From the NCBI GenBank assembly GCA_965224235.1, contig CBDCYP010000001.1:124001-188000 (forward strand): 64,000 nucleotides of DNA. The letters are read 5' to 3'. Below the pieces are notes generated by a model. It was not told the DNA's origin. It was given only the letters and a program-made list of their open reading frames with translations, and ran no database searches. Below are positions 45,497 through 54,233 of this stretch, piece by piece. Source of the stretch: G958295935 sp965224235. GTDB lineage: Bacteria > Chloroflexota > Dehalococcoidia > Lucifugimonadales > Lucifugimonadaceae. Position numbers and translations under genes: made by a program. The stretch's first letter is position 1; each line of letters starts with the position of its first letter.

Positions 45497-46975
45497 TTGG
45501 CGCGACTCACCACATACCTAGCCTCGCTTGCAGCTGTGGCAATTGCCTTGTCAGCCACCTTGGCAACAGCCGTCGAGGCATCTCTGCCGGATGCGTCCCG
45601 GGAAGTTTCGCTACTTCCGATCGTCGAGCACCGCGCCGAAATCGACTTCGGCGAAAAGATCGAACTGCATGCCGAGATCGAAACCGGCGCGCTTGAAACC
45701 GTCGAAGCGAAAGCGATTTACCGTCCGCACGGGCCGTCGCGTATTTCGACCTACGCATACGCCGACGCGCGTGTCAGTTCGGCATTCGACAATCTGACCG
45801 TGCAGTTCACGATACCGACCGGCGGGGCAACTTACTACCCGCCCGGTACGGAGTTCGACGTCCATTTCGAACTATTGGACAGTGAGGGCGTAACCCACTC
45901 CACGACCCCATTTACGGTCGAGTACCTGGATCCCCGGATCGATTGGAGGAGGGTGAGTAACGGACCCGTGACCGCCATTTACCACGGGATTACTGACGAC
46001 CTCGCGCGGGATCTTGTCGATCACGCCGTAACGGTGTTGCCCAGAATCACCGCGACGATTGGCGTCGAAGATTCACCTTCCATAAAGGCTGTTCTTTTCA
46101 ACTCAGTCAGGGAAGCGACGCCGTACTTCCCCCCCATCTCAAAGACCGCCACCGACCGGCAATTTTTCGCCGGATTCGCCATGTCGGAGTTTGGCCTGTT
46201 CGTAATGGCCGCGCCGTCACGCGGGATATTTGTCCACGAGATGACCCACCTGGTGGTAGCAGAATCGGAGAAATCTCCGCTGGGCCAAAATGCGCCATCT
46301 TGGCTGAATGAGGGACTCGCCGTCTACTTTCAGAATGAAGGCGACGACGGGTCCCTGGAACAACGGCTTGCCAGCCCGGCCAGGGACGGACGCCTTTTGC
46401 CCCTGAAGAATATGAACCGTGTTCCCGGCCGTCGCAACGAAATCGGCGTGTTTTACCCACAGGCAGGCCACTTTGTCGGCTATCTGATCGATACGTACGG
46501 CCGGGAGCGAATAGGCGCGCTGCTCGCGAATCTCGATTCAGGGCAAAAGATTGCGGATGCATTTCATTCGACCTACAGAGAATCTTTGTACGATGTGGAA
46601 AATACTTGGAGATCGACTCTGGGCGCCAACGCGCTGCCGACTCCTGATTCGGCTCGCTCCCAACTTCCGCCTCCGATCACCACCCAATTGCCGCTTCTTC
46701 AGCCGCCGGTAGACACCGTCAAATCGCCATCACTTGAACAGCCGGCGGATACAGTCAAGTCAGGAAACCCTGAGCCGACGCCCATGCCCGCGCCAACGTC
46801 CGCGCCACCTGGTGAGCCGGGCAGCTACCCGCTTCCTGCTACGGACGTTCGGCAGGGCGACGCGTCCGGCCAACTGTCAGCGGTCGTCGTCATCGCCGTA
46901 ATACTGACAGCCATGGCCGCCCTTTCCGGCGCATTTGTACTTGCAAGGCGGAAGGCGCAGCGCCGCCAGGCGTAA
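45497..46975 (+). CDS. Membrane-anchored gluzincin metallopeptidase (peptidase MA-like)
   Basis: 492 residues from TTG 45497. Signal peptide (TTYLASLAAVAIALSATLAT) directs export. The zinc motif HEMTH is at residues 247-251, followed by SWLNEGLAVYFQ with the third ligand Glu, as in peptidase MA. A Pro-rich linker with repeated PPVDTVKSPS-like text leads to a C-terminal membrane helix (LSAVVVIAVILTAMAALSGA) and Arg/Lys tail. So the catalytic domain faces outside, held by the C-terminal helix. The substrate is unknown. Confidence 0.87.
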   Translation: MARLTTYLASLAAVAIALSATLATAVEASLPDASREVSLLPIVEHRAEIDFGEKIELHAEIETGALETVEAKAIYRPHGPSRISTYAYADARVSSAFDNLTVQFTIPTGGATYYPPGTEFDVHFELLDSEGVTHSTTPFTVEYLDPRIDWRRVSNGPVTAIYHGITDDLARDLVDHAVTVLPRITATIGVEDSPSIKAVLFNSVREATPYFPPISKTATDRQFFAGFAMSEFGLFVMAAPSRGIFVHEMTHLVVAESEKSPLGQNAPSWLNEGLAVYFQNEGDDGSLEQRLASPARDGRLLPLKNMNRVPGRRNEIGVFYPQAGHFVGYLIDTYGRERIGALLANLDSGQKIADAFHSTYRESLYDVENTWRSTLGANALPTPDSARSQLPPPITTQLPLLQPPVDTVKSPSLEQPADTVKSGNPEPTPMPAPTSAPPGEPGSYPLPATDVRQGDASGQLSAVVVIAVILTAMAALSGAFVLARRKAQRRQA

Positions 46976-47000
46976 GGTCCTTGACGTAGATGGCAGTAGA

Positions 47001-47534
47001 TCAGTTCTCGACCAGGTGGTACGTGTCGGGCGCCCGGAGGACTTCGCGGCTCGTGAAGCGGCCGTCGAAGGTTAGCTTTACCCCCTCACCGTAGCCGATG
47101 GCGCCGTACCACTCCCTGTGCGAGTAGTCCGGAGCGGCAGCTACCGCTCCCAGCTCTACGAATCCGCCATTTGTGACGATGAGAGCCTGTTTGGATTCCG
47201 GTACGCGCTCGCCAATGCTGAACGAGAGGCAGGCCAACTCGGCCGCGAAATCCGCGGCAGGGCCACCCGACGAGACGGCATGGGAGATTCTGGAGAATGG
47301 ACTGGGCCAACCTGCGCTACTGAGTACATCCAGGGGAAGCTGCCCGAGCAACTCGACGGTCTCATTGACCTCATGGCCCATCGCGACGGCCGTTTCGGTG
47401 GCCCGAGGAATCGGGCTGGTCACCACCAGGTTAAACGGGCCGGAAGTTTCTCCGACTAGCCGCGCCAATTCGATGCCACCCTGCGACAGATGCGCGCCGG
47501 GCTTGCGCTTCATGGCATTTCGCCGGACCTCCAA
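47001..47534 (-). CDS. Histidine-phosphatase fold protein lacking both catalytic His
   Basis: 177 residues from TTG 47534. The fold is clear: RRNAMKRKPGAHLSQGGIEL, VVTSPIPRATETAVAMGHEV, and ALIVTNGGFVELGAVAAAPD. In active phosphoglycerate mutase-like enzymes the first motif is RH and the last is (T/S)HGG. Here both His are Asn (residue 6, codon AAT; residue 122, codon AAT), while the Arg residues and the rest of the pocket remain. It therefore looks like a pseudophosphatase, perhaps a binding or regulatory protein. It starts far from its neighbours and converges with the peptidase gene. Confidence 0.82.
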   Translation of the reverse strand: MEVRRNAMKRKPGAHLSQGGIELARLVGETSGPFNLVVTSPIPRATETAVAMGHEVNETVELLGQLPLDVLSSAGWPSPFSRISHAVSSGGPAADFAAELACLSFSIGERVPESKQALIVTNGGFVELGAVAAAPDYSHREWYGAIGYGEGVKLTFDGRFTSREVLRAPDTYHLVEN

Positions 47535-47691
47535 CGTTCGGATCGGTCAATGGTCTCCATACGGTAGCCCAATGGTGAGCACAGGGTTAACGGGGTTATG
47601 GGATTTGGGAACGTACCGAGAACGTTCCTCCGGCAGGATCAGGATCACAAGTAACGTGGAAGCCCGTTTAGTCCGAGACCGTTCTACCCGT

Positions 47692-48834
47692 CTACCCGCC
47701 GCCCGCGGCGGCGCGGAGTCGCTCAGCAACGATGATCTCCTCGCCTTCGTTGAGGGCGTGGGAGTTGACGGTGAGGGTATTGTCGTCGATTACCATGACC
47801 CAAATGCGGGGGTTGCCGCCGTCCAGATCGTCCGCGATGTCCTGCGCCGTCTTGCCAACTACTCCGGGGTCGATGGTGACGTTGAGGGTGGAGCCAAAGT
47901 ACTGTGGCACGTTCTCAATCTCCAAGCCCAAGCCGGGGGTTCCCGCCAAAACCTGCCGTACTCTGGCCAGGCGTTCCTCGTATCCCAGTAGGCGGTCTTC
48001 GTGGTTCATCGTCACCCATCGCTTGACGGCGGTGAGTACGCCCACGACTTCCTGCTTGTCCAACTTCATGGGGCGTCCGAAGGAGCGGCCGTCGTTCTCC
48101 TGGAAGGCGATGAAGCCCTGATCGGACGCGGCCTCCACAAGTTCCTTGCGTCCGCAGAGGAAGCCGGAGGATTGAGGCGCTCCCATGTACTTGGCGCCGA
48201 AGCAGACGAGGTCGGCGCTCTGGGCGTTGCGCCAGAAATAATCAAGGGGGTATATCTGCGCCGCGGCGTCTGCTATGACGGGCACGCCGGCGTCGTGCGC
48301 TATCTCGACCGCCTCCTCCAGCGCCAGGACCGAGCCGGATTCGCCTGCCCGGATGAGGTATGCGACGGCCGCCGTGTTATCTTCGATGGCCTCCTCGAGC
48401 TGATCGCGGGTGCATCCGGCTTCGTCGCCGGCCTCGACGAGCTTCGCGCCGGGAACCGTGAAGCTGCGGTCGTAGATGTAGCGCTGGGCCTTCTGGATAA
48501 CGATCTCGTTTTTCATACCCGTCGTGTCGGGTAGTTGGGCTATCTTGTCGAGGTCTCGTCCGGTCATGCACGCCGCGGCGCTGAAGGCGAGGGCTGCCGA
48601 GCAGCCGGAGGTGACGTAAGCAGCCTCGACGCCGAGCAGATTGGCGATGTACTCGCCCGACCGCGCCAGTAGTTCCGCCATCTCGATGTAGGTGTCGTTC
48701 ACGGCGGCCATCGCCGCGGTCACCTCTGGCACGGTGGCCGAACCGCCGAGCACAGTCCGGTTGCCCTGGGCGTTGATGACTGCTCGCGCGCCTATCTGCG
48801 CGTATATTTCGGCCCCTGTTGCTGTCATGCTCAT
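47692..48834 (-). CDS. SelA-fold PLP enzyme (type I), lyase-like
   Basis: 380 residues. ATAGAEIYAQIGARAVINAQ and GNRTVLGGSATVPEV at the N-terminus and VTSGCSAALAFSAAACMTG resemble the SelA/D-glucosaminate-6-phosphate ammonia-lyase group. The PLP Lys is in CFGAKYMGAPQSSGFLCGR. At 380 residues, without the SelA N-terminal domain, it is not a convincing selenocysteine synthase; amino-sugar or amino-acid beta-elimination is more likely. Worth noting because the window encodes a selenoprotein, but I infer no direct link. Confidence 0.82.
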   Translation of the reverse strand: MSMTATGAEIYAQIGARAVINAQGNRTVLGGSATVPEVTAAMAAVNDTYIEMAELLARSGEYIANLLGVEAAYVTSGCSAALAFSAAACMTGRDLDKIAQLPDTTGMKNEIVIQKAQRYIYDRSFTVPGAKLVEAGDEAGCTRDQLEEAIEDNTAAVAYLIRAGESGSVLALEEAVEIAHDAGVPVIADAAAQIYPLDYFWRNAQSADLVCFGAKYMGAPQSSGFLCGRKELVEAASDQGFIAFQENDGRSFGRPMKLDKQEVVGVLTAVKRWVTMNHEDRLLGYEERLARVRQVLAGTPGLGLEIENVPQYFGSTLNVTIDPGVVGKTAQDIADDLDGGNPRIWVMVIDDNTLTVNSHALNEGEEIIVAERLRAAAGGG

Positions 48835-49124
48835 TCCTTTAAGTAACTACCCCGAACTTGCAGGGACTCTCATATTAACGTGTCGTAGCGCCAGTCGATT
48901 GTCCACTGTGCCCCGCTGTCGCGGAGACGAACTTTCCCCCTCTGCCGGAAGGGATCTTACGGATTGTCGCAAAGTCGCGCACGGCTGGGGGGGCAGTCCC
49001 GGGCGGTTTGGCGGCATAGGGTAGGCGCAGTTCCTCGTGAGGCTGTCTCAGAAAGCAGAATCCTCCCCGTCTTTTCCATGAAAACGGGAACCTCCGTGAA
49101 CGACCGGGCATATAGGTAACACTT

Positions 49125-49340
49125 TTACAAGGGTCGGATCACCCCATGCGAACCTGTTGTACCACCACGTTGTACCACCACGCCGAGGCCCGGTGATCGT
49201 GAAAGCCGTCCGTCGGCAGTTATGAGAGAGAAGCCACGGGCGCGGGCAGCTGCGACGTAGAAGGCGTCATAGATGCTGACGTTCCGGCGGTACCGTCACC
49301 GGGGAGGAGGACGACGCCGAGCTGGCGGAAACGGTGTTCG
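49125..49340 (-). pseudogene. VapC/PIN-domain toxin, C-terminal relic
   Basis: On the minus strand the frame NVSIYDAFYVAAARARGFSL then ITADGRLSRSPGLGV, to TAA at 49127-49125, matches the C-terminal third of PIN toxins (Asp of IYDA and TAD). Upstream the frame breaks, with RFRQLGVVLLPGD readable in another phase. No N-terminal catalytic Asp region or antitoxin gene is present. A 13-bp direct repeat (TTGTACCACCACG twice, about 49159) lies inside it. A dead relic. Confidence 0.65.
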
Positions 49341-49440
49341 GATGGGCAGGGACGCCGAGTCCGTGCAGCGACCGGCCAACCCGCGATATGGTTTGCGTGA
49401 CCCCGCAGGAAACACGCTTTTGCGTTCAGGACATATTGAT

Positions 49441-50583
49441 TTGGCGACCAACATATATACGGCGTCTTTGGTTTACTCGCCGGAACTTGCAGCTTTCGAT
49501 CTTGGGCCCAACCACCCGCTCAAGCCCGTTCGCTACGCCCAAACCGTCGAGTTGATGTGCGCGTCGGGGCTGTTCGATGACCCCGGCGTGCAGATTGTTC
49601 CTCCAATGCCGGCCAACCGGCAGGAGATCGAGCGGTTTCACGACCGCGACTATGTGGACGTGGTGGGAGCTATCGGTTCAGGGATGATCGTCCCGGGCAT
49701 GGGCGAATTCGGGTTTGGGAAGGGTGACAATCCACCTGCCCGCGGCCTTTACGACGCAGCAGCCTTGTCATCGGGCAGTTCGATTGTGGGGACGGAGTTG
49801 GTCATATCCGGCGTTTCTCCAGTCGCATTCGCGATCGCAGGCGGAGTGCACCATCACGCCATGCCAGCCCGCGCTTCGGGGTTCGGGGTATTCAACGACG
49901 CGGTAATCGCCATACAGGGTTTGGTTAATGACGGCTTGCGGGTCGCTTACGTGGATATCGACTGTCATCACGGCGATGGGGTCCAACTGGGGTTTTACGA
50001 ATCGGACCGGGTCCTGACGATTTCGATTCACGAAAGCGGGCAGTATCTGTTCCCCGGCAGCGGGTACACGGATGAGACGGGCAGGGGAGATGGCGAGGGT
50101 TATTCGGTAAACGTGCCTCTCGCTCCGTACACCGGTGACGACGTGTGGCTAGAGGCGTTCGACGCGGTTGTACCGCCACTACTCGACTCTTTCGCACCGG
50201 ACCTGGTGTTCACTCAACTGGGCATCGACACCCACTTCCGCGACCCGATCACACACTTGCGCCTGACCACGCAGGGGCACAACGAAGCCGTGCGCAGGCT
50301 GGGCGAGTTGGCCGCGCAATCGGGGCGGTGGGTGGCAGTCGGTGGCGGTGGCTACGATCCGGGCGCCGTCGCAAGGGCCTGGACCATGGATTTTGCGACG
50401 ATGGCCGGATTTGAGCTTCCCGAGCGTGTGCCGGAGTCTTTCAATGCGTTACAAGTCCCGGCAACGTTTGCAGACGACGTTCCGCCCGATCTCGGCCCGG
50501 CGATTTACGACCAGACAAAGGCGTTCGCGGCCGAAAGTGTTCGGCAAATCAGGGAAAACGTCTTTCCTGTGCACGGGCTATGA
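49441..50583 (+). CDS. AcuC/histone deacetylase-family hydrolase
   Basis: 380 residues from TTG 49441, with CAGGA about 9 nt upstream; TTG 49420 is an alternative. The long upstream frame is not protein-like. Active-site text: AGGVHHHAMPARASGFGVFN (tandem His), YVDIDCHHGDGVQLGFY (zinc Asp-x-His), QLGIDTHFRDP and VGGGGYDPGAVARAW. Removes acetyl groups from acetyl-Lys or small acetylamines. A diverged copy of its last 35 codons occurs at 53012-53106. Confidence 0.87.
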   Translation: MATNIYTASLVYSPELAAFDLGPNHPLKPVRYAQTVELMCASGLFDDPGVQIVPPMPANRQEIERFHDRDYVDVVGAIGSGMIVPGMGEFGFGKGDNPPARGLYDAAALSSGSSIVGTELVISGVSPVAFAIAGGVHHHAMPARASGFGVFNDAVIAIQGLVNDGLRVAYVDIDCHHGDGVQLGFYESDRVLTISIHESGQYLFPGSGYTDETGRGDGEGYSVNVPLAPYTGDDVWLEAFDAVVPPLLDSFAPDLVFTQLGIDTHFRDPITHLRLTTQGHNEAVRRLGELAAQSGRWVAVGGGGYDPGAVARAWTMDFATMAGFELPERVPESFNALQVPATFADDVPPDLGPAIYDQTKAFAAESVRQIRENVFPVHGL

Positions 50584-51299
50584 CGAAAACTCACGTCATG
50601 CTGCAACGTTGCCGGCAGTACCCTTACATCTGTTAATAATTCGAGGGCGTGCCGATTGCGGGTTTTCAACGTCCTGAGCGTCCAGGTAACACTTTATTTG
50701 TCGTTCATCGCCTTGCGGCGTTCCGACAGGTGCGACTGACCCCGAGTTCACCGTGCGGACCGATTCCCCAACTTGAATGTCAGTTCTATTTATTCCTCGC
50801 TAAGTCTCCGCGGGCATAACTGACCATTCGTCTTTGCGTGGATGCGATTGAATGACGTGTAACAGTTATATGGAATGAAATCATATATATAGAGACAGAT
50901 AGGCTATATACCTGAATTTGCCCTGTATGTATGTGCTGCCGGGAATTGACCGATATCAAAAGATCAGCATATGATGCCATTATCTCATTTGGGCTATCCT
51001 ATGGGTCTGACGGCATCCTACGTGAACAAATCGGGTTTACACTGAAGATACCCCGCCTTGGAGACCTTTGCATAACTAGCTCCCCAACCAGAGATTCGTC
51101 ACTCAATGTAACCTTGAGCGAATCCGAAAGGTCTGGGTAAGAGGGGTGGGGCATGCCGTTTGGATGGCCCAGGTTCCTCGGCTGCGTTCGGAATGTCATA
51201 TAGGCGCTCGGAATGACATGTGTGGAGGTTACGCAAAAGTCTCCCTTACGGGAAAATGATGAGATCACTAACGTCGCATTGATTGCGTAAACTCCGTGT
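50584..51299. other. AT-rich intergenic region
   Basis: 716 nt, notably richer in A and T than its surroundings between 50780 and 51000 (for example ATCATATATATAGAG at about 50880). No gene, RNA or repeat pair recognised, apart from AGGTAACACTTT at 50684-50695, also found at 49114-49125. Possibly the scar of lost DNA. Confidence 0.45.
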
Positions 51300-52613
51300 A
51301 TGAGTGAGGAACAATACCGCCAGGACGCCGCCGAACCGCCGCAATTCTTCTACGGATGGATAATCGTTGGGGTGATGGCGGCTTCGGGCGCCGTCAGCAT
51401 GGCGATGGGGTCCCTCAACTTCGGCCTCTTCATCAAGCCGATGGGGGACGATCTGGCCATCGGCCGGGCAGCCTTCGGGTGGGCTCAGACGGCCCGCCTT
51501 GGCGCCAGTTCCGTGACCAGCCCGATCATTGGCTGGCTGCTTGATCGCTTCGGTTCGCGCGTCATGCTGCCTGTCGCGGCGCTGGTGACGGGCGCCGCGA
51601 TGGTGGGTCTGGCCTACATGGACTACGCTTGGCATCTCGTTGCGCTATTTGCGGTTATGGGCCTCGTCGGAATGAGTGGCCCCGGTGCTCTCGTGACCTC
51701 TGTTCCGGTGCAGAAGTGGTTCGTCCGAAACAGAGGCCGGGCACTGTCGTTCATGGCCCTTGGGATTCCTATCGGGGCATTGCTGTTTGTGCCGCTGACG
51801 CAGATTTTGATCGACGAGATGGGCTGGCGGATGGCATGGCTGATACTGGCCGCAATAGGCGTAGCGGTCATAGTGCCTCTTTCCGCCATGTTCGTCCGTC
51901 GACAACCGGAGGACATAGGGCTCTTGCCAGATGGAGCGCGCCAACTCTCTCCGGCGGAAGGCCCGGGCCGGGCCGGGAGGAGAGAGTTGAGGGACGAGAT
52001 GTCATGGTCGGTCCGCGACGCGATTCGCACCTCGGCTTTATGGCGGTTGGTGACGGTGTTCTCCGTTGTGCAGATGGCGACCGGTACGGTTGCTCTCCAC
52101 AGGATCCCCGCCTTCATGGACCGCGGGCTTGATCCGACGTTGGTGTCCTTCGCCACGGCGTTCGACGCGGTGTGCGCCGGCGTGTCGACGTTCTTGTTTG
52201 GGATGCTGGTTAACCGGATTCCGGTGCGCTTTCTCGGTGGCCTTGGTCTCTCGCTGCTCGCGACGGCAAGTGTGCTCACCATCTACGCCGCGAACCTGGA
52301 GATCATGTTCATCTCGATGGCAGTCTTCGGCCTTGGCATCGGAGGGATGATGTTCTTGCAGAATTTCATTTGGGCGGACTACTTCGGGAGAGGAAGCGTC
52401 GGCAGCATCCGAGGGCTGGTGAACCCCATCAACCTCGTCGTCGGTGGTATCGGCGCTCCAGCCGCTGGATACGTACGAGACATCACCGGGTCATACGACC
52501 CAGCCTGGTGGGCCGGAACCGCGCTCTTTACTTTTGCCGCCATCCTGACGATGGCGACCCCGCCGCCTACACACCGTGGCCGGAGAGGCCTTTACCGCGG
52601 TGTGGGAATATAG
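51300..52613 (+). CDS. MFS transporter (monocarboxylate-type)
   Basis: 437 residues from ATG 51300, about 12 predicted helices. N-terminal FFYGWIIVGVMAASGAVSMA resembles the OFA/monocarboxylate porter group. GWLLDRFGSRVMLPVAAL is the A-motif between helices 2 and 3. The middle loop (about residues 190-225) is charged, and the second half has LGGLGLSLLATASVLTIYA. Transports a small organic acid or sugar acid; substrate unknown. A similar protein is encoded at 57213, so the window has two paralogues. Confidence 0.88.
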   Translation: MSEEQYRQDAAEPPQFFYGWIIVGVMAASGAVSMAMGSLNFGLFIKPMGDDLAIGRAAFGWAQTARLGASSVTSPIIGWLLDRFGSRVMLPVAALVTGAAMVGLAYMDYAWHLVALFAVMGLVGMSGPGALVTSVPVQKWFVRNRGRALSFMALGIPIGALLFVPLTQILIDEMGWRMAWLILAAIGVAVIVPLSAMFVRRQPEDIGLLPDGARQLSPAEGPGRAGRRELRDEMSWSVRDAIRTSALWRLVTVFSVVQMATGTVALHRIPAFMDRGLDPTLVSFATAFDAVCAGVSTFLFGMLVNRIPVRFLGGLGLSLLATASVLTIYAANLEIMFISMAVFGLGIGGMMFLQNFIWADYFGRGSVGSIRGLVNPINLVVGGIGAPAAGYVRDITGSYDPAWWAGTALFTFAAILTMATPPPTHRGRRGLYRGVGI

Positions 52614-53011
52614 CACGACCCCTATCCCACTTGAGGGAGAGGGTGGGTAGCCTCAAGGTGGTGTTTGTTGGCGCCCGGCGGCAGCGGACCGTGTTGTTAT
52701 CTCTTGCCATAGGCCTATACAACTTCCAGGATGGAAGAAGGGTGGAATTGTTTCAGCGTCAGGCGGTAATGTCATCACGATTGTCTTGTGCCTACCTATT
52801 CCATGGCAGATATTCAAGTTGCCATTGGTGTTGATATAATGGACAAATTGCAACAGCCGACGTTAAGTGTCAGTGGGCTATGATTGTAACAATGCCAGTT
52901 ACTCTCGCCTGCCGGTCGAGGTGCTTTTGTTCAGCTACTTGAAGGGATTGTGGCACAACACATCAGAGGCCCAGCATTATCTTCGTATTGACGTGGGACT
53001 ACGCAAATAAG

Positions 53012-53106
53012 TCGGACCTACGCTATTCGGCGATCAGACGCAGATGTTTTCGGCCGAAAGCGTTCGGCAAGTCAGGCAAAACATCTTTCCCCCGCACGGG
53101 CTATGA
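53012..53106 (+). pseudogene. C-terminal relic of an AcuC-type deacetylase
   Basis: The frame VGPTLFGDQTQMFSAESVRQ then VRQNIFPPHGL, stop at 53104-53106, aligns to the tail of the deacetylase at 49441 (LGPAIYDQTKAFAAESVRQ ... ENVFPVHGL). About 50 nt after both stops are also similar. Only about 31 residues remain; an in-frame stop lies just upstream. Probably the end of a lost second paralogue. Confidence 0.7.
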
Positions 53107-53204
53107 CGAAAACTCCCACAATGCCGTTCTGTGGCCTGTAGTACCCTTATAGTCGTTCAAAGTCCGGTAGCGTGTTGGTAGCCGGGCCAATGGAGGTAGA
53201 GATC

Positions 53205-54185
53205 ATGCGAGCCGGATTTGGCAGCGGAATCGCGACATCGCGCGAGTCATTGCGCTACGCGCAACAACTCGGCGCTACGGACATCATCCCCAGTACCGAG
53301 AGCATCCCCTCCATCGACGGGACGTGGGCGCTTCAGGACCTCGTGAAGTTGAGGCTTCGGATTGAGGAGTACGGCATGAAACTCTCTGCAATCGAGAACG
53401 TGCCCATCTCGTTTTACGACCACATCATGCTCAACGGGCCGAGGCGGGATGAACAGATCGACAGAATGATCATCACGATCAGCAACATGGCCCGTGCCGG
53501 AATCCCCATCTTCGGATACCACTGGATGCCGTCGCACGTGTGGCGAACTCCCGAGGCGCAGATCAGGGGCGGCGCCCTGGCCACGGCGTTCGATAACGAA
53601 GTCGCAAGGCAGATGCCCTTCACCCATGGACGACGTTTTTCAGAAGAGGAAATGTGGGAGAACCTCGAGTACTGGATCAAGATCATCATCCCTGTGGCCG
53701 AGGAGGAGGGCATAAAGATCGGAATCCATCCATGCGATCCGCCCGTCGATTCGCTCGGCGGGATACCGATGCTGTTTCGCTCCTATGACAACTACCGCCG
53801 ATATCTGGCCATCGTCGATTCTCCCCATAACGCCATCGAATTCTGCCAGGGGACGATCTCAGAGATGACAGACTCGGCAGGTGACAACATCTACGGGTTT
53901 ATCAAGGAGATGGTCGAACGCGACCGCATCCTGTACGTGCACTTCCGGAACGTTTCCCGGCCGAATCCGGAGAGCTTTCACGAAGAGTTCATCAACACAG
54001 GCCACGTCGACATGTACAGGGCGATGAAGACGTACCACGAAGCCGGCTACAAGAGCTTCTTCATAGACGACCACGTGCCGCACACCGAGGGCGACTCGAC
54101 CTGGGGCCACCGCGGCCGGGCCTTTGCAAACGGCTATATCCAGGCCATGATCGAGGCCGTTGCAAAACAGGCCATTTACGCTTGA
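53205..54185 (+). CDS. Mannonate dehydratase-like (UxuA family)
   Basis: 326 residues. ATG 53205 has GGAGGT 7 nt upstream; GTG/TTG starts further up are less likely. UxuA-type TIM barrel with metal ligands in KIGIHPCDPPV (His, Cys-Asp region), EFCQGTISEM, YVHFRNVSRP and DDHVPHTEGDSTW. Mannonate dehydratase makes 2-keto-3-deoxygluconate from D-mannonate, using Mn2+ or Fe2+, in hexuronate breakdown. The exact acid is uncertain. Fits the sugar-acid catabolic content of the window. Confidence 0.88.
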   Translation: MRAGFGSGIATSRESLRYAQQLGATDIIPSTESIPSIDGTWALQDLVKLRLRIEEYGMKLSAIENVPISFYDHIMLNGPRRDEQIDRMIITISNMARAGIPIFGYHWMPSHVWRTPEAQIRGGALATAFDNEVARQMPFTHGRRFSEEEMWENLEYWIKIIIPVAEEEGIKIGIHPCDPPVDSLGGIPMLFRSYDNYRRYLAIVDSPHNAIEFCQGTISEMTDSAGDNIYGFIKEMVERDRILYVHFRNVSRPNPESFHEEFINTGHVDMYRAMKTYHEAGYKSFFIDDHVPHTEGDSTWGHRGRAFANGYIQAMIEAVAKQAIYA

Positions 54186-54233
54186 CGTCCAAGCAACCGC
54201 GCTGGCGTGAAAGTAAACTCGGTCGGGCCGGCG

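Noticed and set aside
47692..48834. Selenocysteine synthase SelA
   Set aside because: SelA fold and PLP Lys fit, but the protein is about 80 residues short and the N-terminus fits the ammonia-lyase-like group better.
49273..49440. N-terminal extension of the AcuC-type frame
   Set aside because: The residues are Arg/Gly-rich, overlap the PIN-toxin relic on the other strand, and family homology starts at about 49441.
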